Notes under the pieces: model-generated
What the model was told of the DNA's origin: nothing
Database searches by the model: none
The model's input: the letters and a program-made list of their open reading frames with translations, nothing else
Program-made: the position numbers and the translations under genes
Shown here: positions 48,896-58,065 of the stretch, one piece after another
Layout: each line of letters starts with the position of its first letter
How positions within the stretch are numbered: the stretch's first letter is position 1
NCBI GenBank assembly: GCA_017463105.1
Contig: JAFTPU010000014.1
Coordinates: 1-64,000 of the forward strand
Length of the DNA: 64,000 nt
From: Clostridia bacterium
GTDB lineage: Bacteria; Bacillota; Clostridia; Christensenellales; Borkfalkiaceae
Reading direction: 5' to 3'

Positions 48896-49946
48896 ATTCC
48901 GTTTCCGCGCGTCTCGTCGCCGCGCACAGCACCTCGTACGAGATCGTTCCCGCTTTTTTCGCCGTCTCCGCCGCGTCCGTCATCACGGGGACACGCTCGC
49001 CTTTCGGCGCGTTTCCCCAACGCACGCATGCGTCCATACACAGATCGTTCGCGTTGTCCCCGCTCCCGTCCGTGCCGTTCTCCTTTGTCCGCAGGAAACC
49101 GTCCGCATAACCGAAACGGCAGGTGATCAGCCTTTCGCCAGTCGGCTTTGCAATATCCTTTCCGTACCCCGCGCCGCCGCAAACGTATTTCCGTTTCGCC
49201 GCGACCGTTGCGTACACCGCCATACCTTTTTTCAAATCGAGCTTTCGGACCCGTTTTTCATCGAGATCCCGCGCCCCGTCGGGCAGATACCCGTACAAAC
49301 CGATCCCGATCCTCGTCATATCGAAAACGAATTTCTCCCCGAGAATCGCTCCGTACGTCGCGCCGAGATGTGCGATCGCTTCGGGATAATAGTCTCTGCA
49401 TACCGCGATCATTCGCATAAAACGTTCCCGCTGTCTTTCCGCTTGCGCGCGCGTATTGCCGTAAATATGCGAATATACTCCCTCCACCCTTACGAGCGGG
49501 TGCGCTTTCAGATGCGTACATATCCTTCCGAGCGTCTGCACGTTCGTGCCGTAACGGTTCATACCCGTATTCGTCTTTATATGTACGCGCACGGGAAGCC
49601 GATTCTTTTCCGCCGTTTCCGCCACCCGCCTCGCCGTGGCAAGATCGCCGACCGTGAGCACGAAACCGTTTCTTGCTCCGACGAGCGTTTCCTCCTCGCA
49701 AAGCGGCGGCGTGAGCACGAGAATATCCTTCCCGCAAGCCGCCGTACGGATCGCGATCGCTTCCGATACGAGCGACACCGCAAAGCACGAAACCACGCCC
49801 TCGAGCGCGCAAACGACCTCTTCCGCACCGTGACCGTAAGCGTTCGCTTTGACGACCGCGCAGACGGGTCTGCCCGTGAGCCGTCCAAACGCCTGCGCGT
49901 TCCTTCGTATATTCTTTAAATAAATCTTCGCCAGAACTTTTTGCAC
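48882..49946 (-). CDS. alr: Alanine racemase
   Basis: A 354-residue PLP enzyme making D-alanine for peptidoglycan. The PLP lysine is in VCAVVKANAYGHGAEEV. It also shows VHIKTNTGMNRYGTN, THLGATYG-like AIAHLGATYGAI, MTRIGIGLYGYLPDG and the catalytic Tyr region in VCGGAGYGKDIAKPTGERLI. It starts with GTG at 49946, and that codon lies in a 7-bp inverted repeat with 49975-49981, so initiation may be modest. Confidence 0.95.
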   Translation of the reverse strand: MQKVLAKIYLKNIRRNAQAFGRLTGRPVCAVVKANAYGHGAEEVVCALEGVVSCFAVSLVSEAIAIRTAACGKDILVLTPPLCEEETLVGARNGFVLTVGDLATARRVAETAEKNRLPVRVHIKTNTGMNRYGTNVQTLGRICTHLKAHPLVRVEGVYSHIYGNTRAQAERQRERFMRMIAVCRDYYPEAIAHLGATYGAILGEKFVFDMTRIGIGLYGYLPDGARDLDEKRVRKLDLKKGMAVYATVAAKRKYVCGGAGYGKDIAKPTGERLITCRFGYADGFLRTKENGTDGSGDNANDLCMDACVRWGNAPKGERVPVMTDAAETAKKAGTISYEVLCAATRRAETEYDYE

Positions 49947-49994
49947 CTTATATTCTATTCGTTCACGCCGTCAAAAGGTGCTTCCCGTTCTCTT

Positions 49995-50690
49995 TTATTT
50001 TCCGAATATGATCCTGTGACAGTGATCGCACTCGATTCCGCTCGACAGCTTACTTTGCGCCGCAAGCGGGGGTTCCATACTGCAAAACGGACATCGCCCG
50101 CTGTACAGCTCGCCCACGACGGGGAAGATCTTCTCCTTGCGTTTCGTTTTGTATTTTTCCAAGAACTCGGGCGCGATCTCCGCGGCGATCTTGGAGAGCT
50201 CTCCCTCGATCTCCTTGCGCTCCTTGTCCTGCGCCGATTTCACCGCCTTGTATTTTTCGGACACCTCGGGCGCTTGCTTCTGCACCGCGATAACCTGTTT
50301 TTTCAGCTTCTGATATTCTGCGTCCGTCGCCTTGATATTCGCCGTCAACGCGTTCAATTCCGCCTTGATCTTCTTGAGCTGTTCGACGATCGACTGCGCT
50401 TTCTTTTTAAGGAACGAAACGTCCGCGCCGTCTTTGATCAGATCGTCGATGTTTTCGAATTCGCTTAAAGTAGCTTCCGCTTGCGCGTACTTCTTCGCCA
50501 ATGCGTCCGCCTCTGCGGTGAACGCCGTCGCTTTCACTTCCAAAGAATCGAGCTTCTCGGGCGCGGTCTCTAAAAATTTCTTTACCTTGACGTACTCTTT
50601 ACGTTCGTCGCTGCCCGCCAGATCGCGCTCCAATTTATAGAGCTTACCGTCGATCTCCTGATACTTTAAAATAGATTGTAACTGTGACAT
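49995..50690 (-). CDS. Coiled-coil zinc-ribbon protein (CT398/DUF164 type)
   Basis: A 231-residue protein, mostly a long helical hairpin coiled coil (residues 10-180), ending in a C4 zinc ribbon: GRCPFCSMEPP and GIECDHCHRIIFGK. This is the zf-RING_7/CT398 architecture common near nif3 in Firmicutes, as here (16 bases upstream lies nif3). The chlamydial relative is reported to contact flagellar and RpoN proteins; no role is known in Clostridia. Confidence 0.88.
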   Translation of the reverse strand: MSQLQSILKYQEIDGKLYKLERDLAGSDERKEYVKVKKFLETAPEKLDSLEVKATAFTAEADALAKKYAQAEATLSEFENIDDLIKDGADVSFLKKKAQSIVEQLKKIKAELNALTANIKATDAEYQKLKKQVIAVQKQAPEVSEKYKAVKSAQDKERKEIEGELSKIAAEIAPEFLEKYKTKRKEKIFPVVGELYSGRCPFCSMEPPLAAQSKLSSGIECDHCHRIIFGK

Positions 50691-50705
50691 ATATAACTCC
50701 TCCCG

Positions 50706-51524
50706 TCAAAGCAACTCCGCGTCCGTATGGTATCCACACGGAATATCCAGCCGCCGACGGATTTTTTCATAATATTTTTCAAAACCGTAATTTTCCGACG
50801 CGTAGTGCGTAAGCGCGATCACCGCAATTCCCTTTTCCGCCGCCAACGTCAAAACGTGGTGTTTGAAATCGGACGAGATCACGACCTCCGCCCCCGCTTC
50901 GCACGCGAATGCGATCGCATTTTCGTCCGCGCCCGCGCCGCAAAAGCTCGCCGCCTTACGTATTTTTCCGTTCTTATCGCCGTATACGAGGACGCGGTCC
51001 GTTTTAAACTCTTTCTTCAAATTCTCCGCGAGCGTTCCAAGCGCGGTTTCCGCCACCTCGTACGCCCGTCCGTACCCACCGTTTTCAAGCGGGTGCATGA
51101 GCTTTGAACGCGTACCTGCCCCCTTGCTTTCCATTCCGCAAGCGAGGCAAACGCCCTCTTGTAAGCTTTCGTCTATACCGCCCTCCGCACCGTCGAGATT
51201 GAGGTGCATCGACAAAACGGAGATCCCGTTTTTCATACACTTGACGAGCTTTTCGCCCAAGGGCTGAAAATCGCTTATCCGCACGTTGCCGATCTTGCCG
51301 TATATCGCGGGGTGATGGGTCACGATCAGATTCGCTCCCGCCTCTACCGCTTGGTCTATCGCCGCAAAGGACAGGTCGAGCGAAAACAGAACGCCCGCGA
51401 TCTCGTTGCCCGTATCCACCAGCACGCCGCTGTTATCGTATGCGCCGTAGCGGGAACAGTATTCGTCGCTGAGCCGCTTGGGCGCAAGTTCGTCGGCTAT
51501 TTCGTATATTTCACTTAATTTCAC
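50706..51524 (-). CDS. Nif3-like dinuclear metal protein
   Basis: A 272-residue Nif3/YqfO-family protein, without the inserted PII-like domain of the longer YqfO form. Metal ligands are visible in LIVTHHPAIYGK, LSMHLNLDGAEGG (His and Asp) and VIALTHYASENYGFEKY (His and Glu). It is annotated in databases as GTP cyclohydrolase I type 2, but that activity is doubtful. Its start overlaps the trmK end by 14 bases, the usual trmK-nif3 pair. Confidence 0.94.
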   Translation of the reverse strand: MKLSEIYEIADELAPKRLSDEYCSRYGAYDNSGVLVDTGNEIAGVLFSLDLSFAAIDQAVEAGANLIVTHHPAIYGKIGNVRISDFQPLGEKLVKCMKNGISVLSMHLNLDGAEGGIDESLQEGVCLACGMESKGAGTRSKLMHPLENGGYGRAYEVAETALGTLAENLKKEFKTDRVLVYGDKNGKIRKAASFCGAGADENAIAFACEAGAEVVISSDFKHHVLTLAAEKGIAVIALTHYASENYGFEKYYEKIRRRLDIPCGYHTDAELL

Positions 51525-52188
51525 CGTGCAACACTCCTTTCAGTCGGGCTTGCCGCTTCGCCAGCTCCGCCCTGCTTTCTTCCTGCAAGGTGGGCTGTAA
51601 AAGATATTTGTCGATATTTTTTATCTGCTTTTCCGTCCGCTTTTTAAAAGCGTCGGGCATTTCGGATAAATTTTCCTTTCCGAATTCGTATTCCGCGTCC
51701 GTGTACGACTGTCTTTCCCCGCTCGCCTTTCCGCCGACGATCAAATCGTAAAACTTGCCGTCCTCGAACGTGAAATCCCGCTCGATACGCGCGCCGTTTT
51801 CGACGAGATACCGACGTAATTTCTCCGCGTCGTGCATCGGTTGAAAGACGAAATACTTCGGAATAAAGCCGTACTTTTTATCGGACAGAATGGAAACGAT
51901 TTCGCTTCCGCCCATACCCGCGATCAACACTTCCTCCGTATCGTTCGGAACGCCGTAAAATCCGTCGCCGAGCACGCCGACCGCCCTGCCCTCTTTCACG
52001 TAACGGGCAAGCAACGTCTGCGCTTTTTGCAAGCTTCCCTTACTCACGTCGGAAAAGATCACCTTGTCGCAAAGCCCGTTTTCCAAAACGAATTCGCTGC
52101 AATAACCGTGATCGCACCCCACGTCCGCAAAGCTTTCCGCGCGTTTGAGAAAGGAACAAAGCGTGTCTATCCGTTTACCGTAACCCAT
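51511..52188 (-). CDS. trmK: tRNA (adenine22-N1)-methyltransferase TrmK
   Basis: A 225-residue TrmK. It shows KRIDTLCSFLKRAESFADVG-CDHGY (SAM site), VIFSDVSKGSLQKAQTLL, VLIAGMGGSEIVSILSDK and FVFQPMHDAEKLRRYLVENG, followed by a coiled-coil C-terminus. It shares a base with the rpoD stop (52188). Confidence 0.95.
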   Translation of the reverse strand: MGYGKRIDTLCSFLKRAESFADVGCDHGYCSEFVLENGLCDKVIFSDVSKGSLQKAQTLLARYVKEGRAVGVLGDGFYGVPNDTEEVLIAGMGGSEIVSILSDKKYGFIPKYFVFQPMHDAEKLRRYLVENGARIERDFTFEDGKFYDLIVGGKASGERQSYTDAEYEFGKENLSEMPDAFKKRTEKQIKNIDKYLLQPTLQEESRAELAKRQARLKGVLHGEIK

Positions 52189-53243
52189 TATTCGAGAAAA
52201 TCTTTGAGCTTCTTACTGCGCGACGGGTGACGGAGCTTTCTCAGCGCTTTGGCTTCGATCTGACGGATACGTTCACGCGTAACGTTGAACTCTCTGCCCA
52301 CTTCTTCGAGCGTTCTGGGTTTGCCGTCGTCGATACCGTAGCGCAGACGGAGCACCTTTTCCTCGCGCGGAGTCAACGTGTCGAGTACGCCGAGAAGCTG
52401 TTCTTTCAGCATCGTGAACGCGACCGAATCGCTGGGCGTCGTCGTCTTTTCGTCCTCGATGAAATCCCCGAGGTGGCTGTCCTCCTCCTCGCCGATCGGC
52501 GTTTCCAAAGAAACGGGATCCTGCGCGATCTTCAATATCTCGTGCACGCGGTCTTCCGAAACGCCCATCTTTTCGGCGATCTCTTCCGGCGTGGGTTCTC
52601 TGCCCAGCTCCTGCAAAAGGAGACGCTGTACGCGGGTAAGCTTGTTGATCGTTTCCACCATATGCACGGGGATACGGATCGTACGCGCCTGATCGGCAAT
52701 CGCGCGCGTGATCGATTGACGGATCCACCACGTCGCGTACGTGGAGAATTTAAAGCCTTTCTGATAATCGAATTTTTCGACGGCTTTCATAAGTCCCAAA
52801 TTTCCCTCTTGAATGAGGTCGAGGAAAAGCATACCGCGACCGACGTAGCGTTTTGCGATCGATACGACCAAACGGAGGTTTGCTTCCGAAAGGCGTTTTT
52901 TCGCCGCCTCGTCGTCCTCGAGCATACGCTTGGCAAGCTCGATCTCCTCGTCCGCCGAAAGCAGAGGCACCCGTCCGATGTCCTTGAGATACATCTTGAC
53001 GGGGTCGTCCAGCCCGATATCGGAAAGCGCCTGTTCGAAAAGCTCTTTATCACGCTGATCTTCGTCTACGATCTGTATTCCCGCTTCGGCAAGCGATTTA
53101 TAGACGTAGTCGATCTGGTTGGGATTGGTGTCGTATTTTTCCATGATATCGCAAAGCTGATTGGTGGTAATACTGCCCTTCTTCCCGTAATTGCCGATGA
53201 TGCCCGATAAAATTTCGTTGAGTTTCTGTTCGGATATATTCAC
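52188..53243 (-). CDS. rpoD: RNA polymerase sigma factor SigA (RpoD)
   Basis: A 351-residue primary sigma factor. Region 1.1 is the short N-terminal part ([20 protein letters not shown]). Region 1.2 has [20 protein letters not shown], region 2 has [20 protein letters not shown] and [20 protein letters not shown], region 3 has [20 protein letters not shown], and region 4 has [20 protein letters not shown]. These agree with the TTGACA/TATAAT promoters in the window. It follows dnaG. Confidence 0.98.
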   Translation of the reverse strand: MNISEQKLNEILSGIIGNYGKKGSITTNQLCDIMEKYDTNPNQIDYVYKSLAEAGIQIVDEDQRDKELFEQALSDIGLDDPVKMYLKDIGRVPLLSADEEIELAKRMLEDDEAAKKRLSEANLRLVVSIAKRYVGRGMLFLDLIQEGNLGLMKAVEKFDYQKGFKFSTYATWWIRQSITRAIADQARTIRIPVHMVETINKLTRVQRLLLQELGREPTPEEIAEKMGVSEDRVHEILKIAQDPVSLETPIGEEEDSHLGDFIEDEKTTTPSDSVAFTMLKEQLLGVLDTLTPREEKVLRLRYGIDDGKPRTLEEVGREFNVTRERIRQIEAKALRKLRHPSRSKKLKDFLE

Positions 53244-53265
53244 CCTTTTATCCTCCGTTTATATA

Positions 53266-53284
53266 AAAACGAATCGTTCGTTTT
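53266..53284 (-). terminator. Weak hairpin between dnaG and rpoD
   Basis: AAAACGAA and TTCGTTTT form an 8-bp stem with a three-base loop (53266-53284), followed on the minus strand by TATATAAA. It lies 22 bases after the dnaG stop and about 20 before the rpoD start. It may partly terminate or process the transcript. Confidence 0.4.
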
Positions 53285-53305
53285 CTTATCTTCCTTTGAT
53301 TTTTT

Positions 53306-55120
53306 TTATTTTTTCGGTCTGACCGTTTTCAAACGGTTTCGCCGTCCCATGCACTCGACGAGCTGCTGCGCGATCTCCTTGCGCTTACCGTCGTCCTTTT
53401 CCTTTGCGTACGCCTCGTTGAGCGAAGCGATCTCCCGTTCGATATCCTCCCGCGCGATCGTCTGTACGCTGTCCTCGAAAAACCGCTCGGCGATCTCGCC
53501 CGTAAGCTTGTCCCCGTAGCTGAGATCGAGTATCTCGTTCAGCTCCGCATTGCTCTCGCCCAAAAGCTCGAACAGCTCGCCCGGGCGTATCCTCTCGCCC
53601 GCCTTTTCCCGTCCGATCACGTAATTCGCCACGACGATCTGCGTTTCGTCCGAAAGGCGGAGCGTACTCAAATCGAAATCCTTTGCGTACGTTTCGGAAA
53701 AAAGTTTCGCCGCCAAAATGAACCGTATCGCTTTATTGCGCTTGTCCGTGCCCGAAGCCGTCTCCGCGATCTGTGCCTGCAACGGTTGCGGCGTTTCCGT
53801 CGACTGTTTTTCGCCCGACGAGCTTTGCAGATCCCGCTCGAGCGCGTGATAGCTGATCCCCGTTTTGTCCCGAAGCTTTTTCAAAAGCTCCTCTTTGACC
53901 GCCTCGCTTTCGGCGGAGGCGACCACCTGCAACGCTTCGGAAACAAACTTGCGTTTATCGCCCGTATCCGAAAGATCGTATTTTCTTTCCAGCGAATGTA
54001 TCTTATAATCGACGAGCGGCATCGCCTTGTCGAGGCACGCCTGATACGCCGCCGCGCCCTGCTTCGCCACGTCGTCGGGATCGAGTCCGTCGGGCATAGG
54101 CACGACGCGCACTTCGAGATTTTCATCCTTCAATATCTCCAAGCCGCGAAGGTCCGCGTTCTGTCCCGCAAAATCCCCGTCGTAGCTGATCATGACGTTA
54201 TTGGAATACCGCTTGACGAGCCGCGCCTGTTCGACGGTAAGCGAGGTGCCCATCGACGCGACTACGTTTTCAAAACCCGCCTGATAGAGGGAGATCGTGT
54301 CCATATACCCCTCGACCATGATCACCTCTTTGATCGTCTGCTTGCGCTTGAGTTTCTTCAAAAGGTTGATGTTGTACAGCGTCTTGCGCTTATTGAAAAG
54401 CAACGTCTCGCGCGTATTTTTATATTTGGCAAAATCGGATTTTTCCAAAAGTCTGCCGCCGAACGCCACCACCTCGTCGAACGCGTTGATGATGGGAAAG
54501 ATCAGCCGTCCCGCCTCGAAATCGACGAGCTTGCCGTTCTTCGTCTCCCCCAACGCCCCGCTGTCGAGAAGGTCTTGTCTCGAATAGCCCTTTCCCGCGA
54601 GATAATCGGGCAGGGAAAAAAAGTCGAGCGACGCGCCCAAGCCGAATTTTTTCACGGTCGTGGGCGAAAGCTTACGCCGCGCGATATATTGCAGGTGCGC
54701 TTCCGCACGGGAATCGCCGCTGTAGAGATTGCTCAGATAAAAGCGCGCGCTGTCGAGCATGATCGCAGCCATGGTATCCCGTTTTTTCTTCATCTCCACC
54801 GCGCGTTCGGTATCGAAATTCGTTTCGGGCACGGCGAGCTTTGCGCGCGCCGCCAATATCCGTATCGCGCCCATGAAATCGGTGGACTCTATCTCGCGGA
54901 CGAAGCCCACGACGTCGCCTGAAACGCCGCAACCGAAGCAATGGTAAAACTGCCCCTCCTGATTGACGGCGAACGACGGCGTGCGCTCGTGATGAAACGG
55001 ACAGCACGCCCAATGCGTGTTGCCTTTTCTGTCCAGCGCGATATAGCTGCCGATCACTTCCACTATATCGTTTCTTTGTTTGAGTTCCTGCATAAAGCGA
55101 GGATCAAACCCTTTACTCAC
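53306..55120 (-). CDS. dnaG: DNA primase
   Basis: A 604-residue primase. The GTG at 55120, behind GGAGGG, overlaps the dgt stop in GTGA and gives the normal start VSKGFDPRFMQELKQRNDIV. The zinc finger is WACCPFHHERTPSFAVNQEG and YHCFGCGVSGD (CHC2). The catalytic core has LLFNKRKTLYNINLLKK and the TOPRIM glutamate in EVIMVEGYMDTISLYQAG, then MISYDGDFAGQNADLRGLEI. The C-terminal helicase-binding part is present. An upstream extension of the frame lies inside dgt and is ignored. Confidence 0.97.
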   Translation of the reverse strand: MSKGFDPRFMQELKQRNDIVEVIGSYIALDRKGNTHWACCPFHHERTPSFAVNQEGQFYHCFGCGVSGDVVGFVREIESTDFMGAIRILAARAKLAVPETNFDTERAVEMKKKRDTMAAIMLDSARFYLSNLYSGDSRAEAHLQYIARRKLSPTTVKKFGLGASLDFFSLPDYLAGKGYSRQDLLDSGALGETKNGKLVDFEAGRLIFPIINAFDEVVAFGGRLLEKSDFAKYKNTRETLLFNKRKTLYNINLLKKLKRKQTIKEVIMVEGYMDTISLYQAGFENVVASMGTSLTVEQARLVKRYSNNVMISYDGDFAGQNADLRGLEILKDENLEVRVVPMPDGLDPDDVAKQGAAAYQACLDKAMPLVDYKIHSLERKYDLSDTGDKRKFVSEALQVVASAESEAVKEELLKKLRDKTGISYHALERDLQSSSGEKQSTETPQPLQAQIAETASGTDKRNKAIRFILAAKLFSETYAKDFDLSTLRLSDETQIVVANYVIGREKAGERIRPGELFELLGESNAELNEILDLSYGDKLTGEIAERFFEDSVQTIAREDIEREIASLNEAYAKEKDDGKRKEIAQQLVECMGRRNRLKTVRPKK

Positions 55121-56148
55121 GAAACGATCCCTCCGATCGAAAATGTAGAAGGAATGAAAATATTTTCGAATACGCTGATCGCGTATCTGTCCGTCATTCC
55201 CGAAATATAATCGCAAACCACCCGTTCTTTGCCGTCGCGTTCGAGTAAATTCAAATACGGTTTGGGCAATTTATCGACGTGCTTCATAAAGTATTCGAAC
55301 GTCTGCGTAAGCATGCGCTCCGCACGTTCTTGAATGGCGATATTGGTAAGCGCATACACGTTTTTGAACATGAACGAACGAAGTTCGTTCGTCGCGCCCA
55401 TGACCTCGTCGGACATACGCACGTGCTCTTTTCCGTACGAATTTTCGTAAATATCCGCGATTGCGGTATTGATACGCGTTTTCGTCGCGTCGCCGAGTAT
55501 CTTCACGGCGCGCTTGGGCAGATCGTCCATCTTCAGTATCCCCGCGCGGAGCGCGTCCTCGATATCGTGATTGATATACGCGATCCTGTCGGCAAGCGAC
55601 ACCGCTTCTCCCTCGAGCGTCGCGGGCTTTCCCGAACTCTTATGCTCCAAAATACCGTCGCGGACCTCGAAGGTAAGATTTAACCCCCGCCCCGCTTTTT
55701 CGATATAGTCCACCACGCGGAGCGATTGCTCGTTGTGCATAAAGCCGTCCGAGGAAAGCTTTGCAAGCACCTTTTCGCCCACGTGTCCGAACGGCGTGTG
55801 CCCAAGGTCGTGACCGAGCGCGATCGCTTCCGCGAGATCCTCGTTGAGCCCCAGCGTGCGGGCGATCGAACGGGCGATCTGCGAAACGTCGACGGTGTGC
55901 GTCATGCGGGTGATGTAATGGTCGCCCTCGGGCGCGAAAAACACCTGCGTTTTGTTTTTTAAGCGTTTGAAAGAATTACTGTAAATGATCCTGTCGCGGT
56001 CGCGCTGAAATTCGGTGCGGAAATCGCACGGTTTTTCTTTGCGCGCTCTGCCCTTCGTTTCCGCCGATCTTACGGCGTAGGGAGACAAGAAGCTTTCCTC
56101 CCTTGCGCAGACCCGCTCCCGTACGGTGGCGTATTTTTTCTCGTCCAT
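55117..56148 (-). CDS. dgt: dGTP triphosphohydrolase-like HD protein
   Basis: A 343-residue HD-domain phosphohydrolase of the Dgt family, cutting dNTPs to nucleosides and triphosphate. It shows DFRTEFQRDRDRIIYSNSFK-RLKNKTQVF, TRMTHTVDVSQIARSIARTL (first His), AIALGHDLGHTPFGHVGEKV (HD) and LADRIAYINHDIEDALRAGI (last Asp). It is the type that lies directly upstream of dnaG in many Firmicutes, as here with a four-base overlap. Confidence 0.95.
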   Translation of the reverse strand: MDEKKYATVRERVCAREESFLSPYAVRSAETKGRARKEKPCDFRTEFQRDRDRIIYSNSFKRLKNKTQVFFAPEGDHYITRMTHTVDVSQIARSIARTLGLNEDLAEAIALGHDLGHTPFGHVGEKVLAKLSSDGFMHNEQSLRVVDYIEKAGRGLNLTFEVRDGILEHKSSGKPATLEGEAVSLADRIAYINHDIEDALRAGILKMDDLPKRAVKILGDATKTRINTAIADIYENSYGKEHVRMSDEVMGATNELRSFMFKNVYALTNIAIQERAERMLTQTFEYFMKHVDKLPKPYLNLLERDGKERVVCDYISGMTDRYAISVFENIFIPSTFSIGGIVS

Positions 56149-56268
56149 AGTTTTCCCCTTTTAACGGTTTTGCGTCGTTATATTTTCCCGCTTATATTAT
56201 GTATTCGACAAAACCTTTCGATTTCCTCTTTTTTCGGAATATTTTTTTGGAAAATTTTTATTTTTTAC

Positions 56269-56298
56269 AAAGCGGGGGCGTATCTTCGCCCCCGCTTT
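56269..56298. terminator. GC-rich terminator
   Basis: AAAGCGGGGGCG (56269-56280) pairs perfectly with 56287-56298 around a six-base loop, flanked by AT-rich sequence. It lies about 50 bases after the nitrilase-GDPD stop. The stretch 56149-56268 upstream of dgt shows no ORF with a ribosome binding site. Confidence 0.75.
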
Positions 56299-56351
56299 CC
56301 GCGCTGTAATTATATATACCCTTTTCTTTCGGAAAATAAAACTCTTTTCCG

Positions 56352-57953
56352 TTATTTATTTTTATATTCCGCAACCACTTTCGATATCGCCAAATAATCG
56401 TTGGTGAGCACCGTATCGACGCCCAAATCCAAATATTCGCGTGCTTGCGCCTCCGTGTCCGCATAAAACGCGTTACATTTTATTCCGTGCGCATGCGCTT
56501 TGTCGATCATTTCTTTGTTATAGTACTGCTTATAAAGCTGTACCTTTTCCGCACCGACCTCGATCGCGTTGTCCACGATCGCCCAAGGTTCCTTGCCCGC
56601 GCCCATACATACCTTTAAATCGGGCGCGTACGCCTTTACCTGCTTTAACGCTTCCTTATTCGTGGACATAAAATACACGTATTTTTCGCAATCGTACGTG
56701 CGCACGAGCCCGACGATCTTCCCGATCATTAGATCTTCCATGCGATTGTCCCAAATTTTTACGTGGATATTCATGATCGCGTGCGAGGAAAACTTTTTCA
56801 ATATCTCTTCGAATTTCAAAATACGCAAGCCTTTGAATCGCTCGCCGTGTTTCACTCCGAAATCCAGCCTCGAAAGCTCCTCGTAAGCGTAATCCCAAAC
56901 GTTACCCGTACCGTCGGACACTCTGTCCAACGTAGCGTCGTGGATAGACACGAGTTCGCCGTCCTTCGTCGACCAAAGATCGAATTCGATCTCCTCCGCG
57001 CCGAGCGCGATCGCCGCGCCGAACGCGGGCATGCTGTTTTCGGGCGCGATTGTGTTAAAGCCTCTGTGCGCGCAAGTTCTCGGATAAGGCATAATATCGT
57101 CGTGACGGCAGATCGCACTCCCTGCGGGACGGTATTTCCAAGGTCGTCTGCCCCGTTCGATATACTGATAATGCGCCATCGTCGCGCCGCCGTAGCCCGC
57201 GGGCTTGAAATATTTCGCTTTCGGATCGAACTCCACGCATACGCCGCCGACCTTGCTCTTCATGTCGACGAGCACTTTTCCGTCGGGCGCGACCACGCAC
57301 GAGCAACCGCCCACCGTTTCGTTCTCGCCCATACTCACGGACGAGCGCAACAGGTACGCGTTGGTGTGGTACGCACAGAATTTATTGATCATTTCCAGCG
57401 TTTCGTGCGTATCCGTTCTTTGGTGCGAACAGCCGATGATGATATCGACGTTCTTTCTCGCCATTGCGGCGAACGTCTCGTAGAAATAGAAATCGTAGCA
57501 GATCAAAAAGCCGAAGCGCAAGCCTTCCAATTCGAGCACGTACGGAGGCTCGTAATCCCACGTGTATTCGCTGTCGAGATGGAAAGTAGCGGTCTCGCCG
57601 GGGGTCAAATGCTGTTTATAATAGCGGTAGACCTCCTTACCCGTCCGATCGTAAACGAGAGTGGTGTTTCTATGCCCCGTTTTCTCTTTCATGTGCGCGT
57701 TGATCACGACGATCGCTTTGCAACGCTTCGCCGTTTCCATCGCCTTTTCGACGATCGCCGTCTGATATTTTTCAATGCTTTTCAAGTTATGCGCTTCGTC
57801 GGGCGCATACGCGGGCACGTCGCAGCTTTCGGGAAACACGATGATATCCATGCTCTCGTCGCACTCGTCGAACATATCCAGCTCCCATTTGAAAAACTCG
57901 TCCGATTTTTCATAATCCCGAGAATAGGGCGGTTGCACGATAAACGCTTTCAT
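56352..57953 (-). CDS. Nitrilase / glycerophosphodiester phosphodiesterase fusion
   Basis: A 533-residue two-domain protein. Residues 1 to about 290 are a carbon-nitrogen hydrolase with catalytic triad Glu42 (VFPESCD), Lys113 (YYKQHLTPGE) and Cys152 (LICYDFYFYE). Residues about 295-533 are a GDPD TIM barrel: CAHRGFNTIAPENSMPAF, EEIEFDLWSTKDGELVSIHD and YFADTEAQAREYLDLGVDTV-LTND. No signal peptide, so it is cytoplasmic. It may split an amide and a phosphodiester of one molecule, such as a phospholipid-derived N-acyl glycerophosphoethanolamine; that is inference. It has its own promoter (57979-58007) and terminator. The start at 57953 follows GAGAGG. Confidence 0.9.
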   Translation of the reverse strand: MKAFIVQPPYSRDYEKSDEFFKWELDMFDECDESMDIIVFPESCDVPAYAPDEAHNLKSIEKYQTAIVEKAMETAKRCKAIVVINAHMKEKTGHRNTTLVYDRTGKEVYRYYKQHLTPGETATFHLDSEYTWDYEPPYVLELEGLRFGFLICYDFYFYETFAAMARKNVDIIIGCSHQRTDTHETLEMINKFCAYHTNAYLLRSSVSMGENETVGGCSCVVAPDGKVLVDMKSKVGGVCVEFDPKAKYFKPAGYGGATMAHYQYIERGRRPWKYRPAGSAICRHDDIMPYPRTCAHRGFNTIAPENSMPAFGAAIALGAEEIEFDLWSTKDGELVSIHDATLDRVSDGTGNVWDYAYEELSRLDFGVKHGERFKGLRILKFEEILKKFSSHAIMNIHVKIWDNRMEDLMIGKIVGLVRTYDCEKYVYFMSTNKEALKQVKAYAPDLKVCMGAGKEPWAIVDNAIEVGAEKVQLYKQYYNKEMIDKAHAHGIKCNAFYADTEAQAREYLDLGVDTVLTNDYLAISKVVAEYKNK

Positions 57954-57978
57954 TTTATTTACCTCTCTTTTCCCCATT

Positions 57979-58007
57979 ATTATACTACGAATGAAAACAA
58001 AAGTCAA
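57979..58007 (-). promoter_or_regulatory. Promoter of the nitrilase-GDPD gene
   Basis: Minus-strand TTGACT (58002-58007) and TATAAT (57979-57984) with a 17-base spacer. Confidence 0.8.
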
Positions 58008-58065
58008 CGGAATACATGTTTCCGCCGACTCTTTTTTCGATATTCTGCTTTACGCCGTCCTTATT

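Noticed and set aside
55121..55216. 32-codon N-terminal extension of dnaG
   Set aside because: It lies inside dgt, lacks a ribosome binding site, and the GTG at 55120 gives the normal primase N-terminus.
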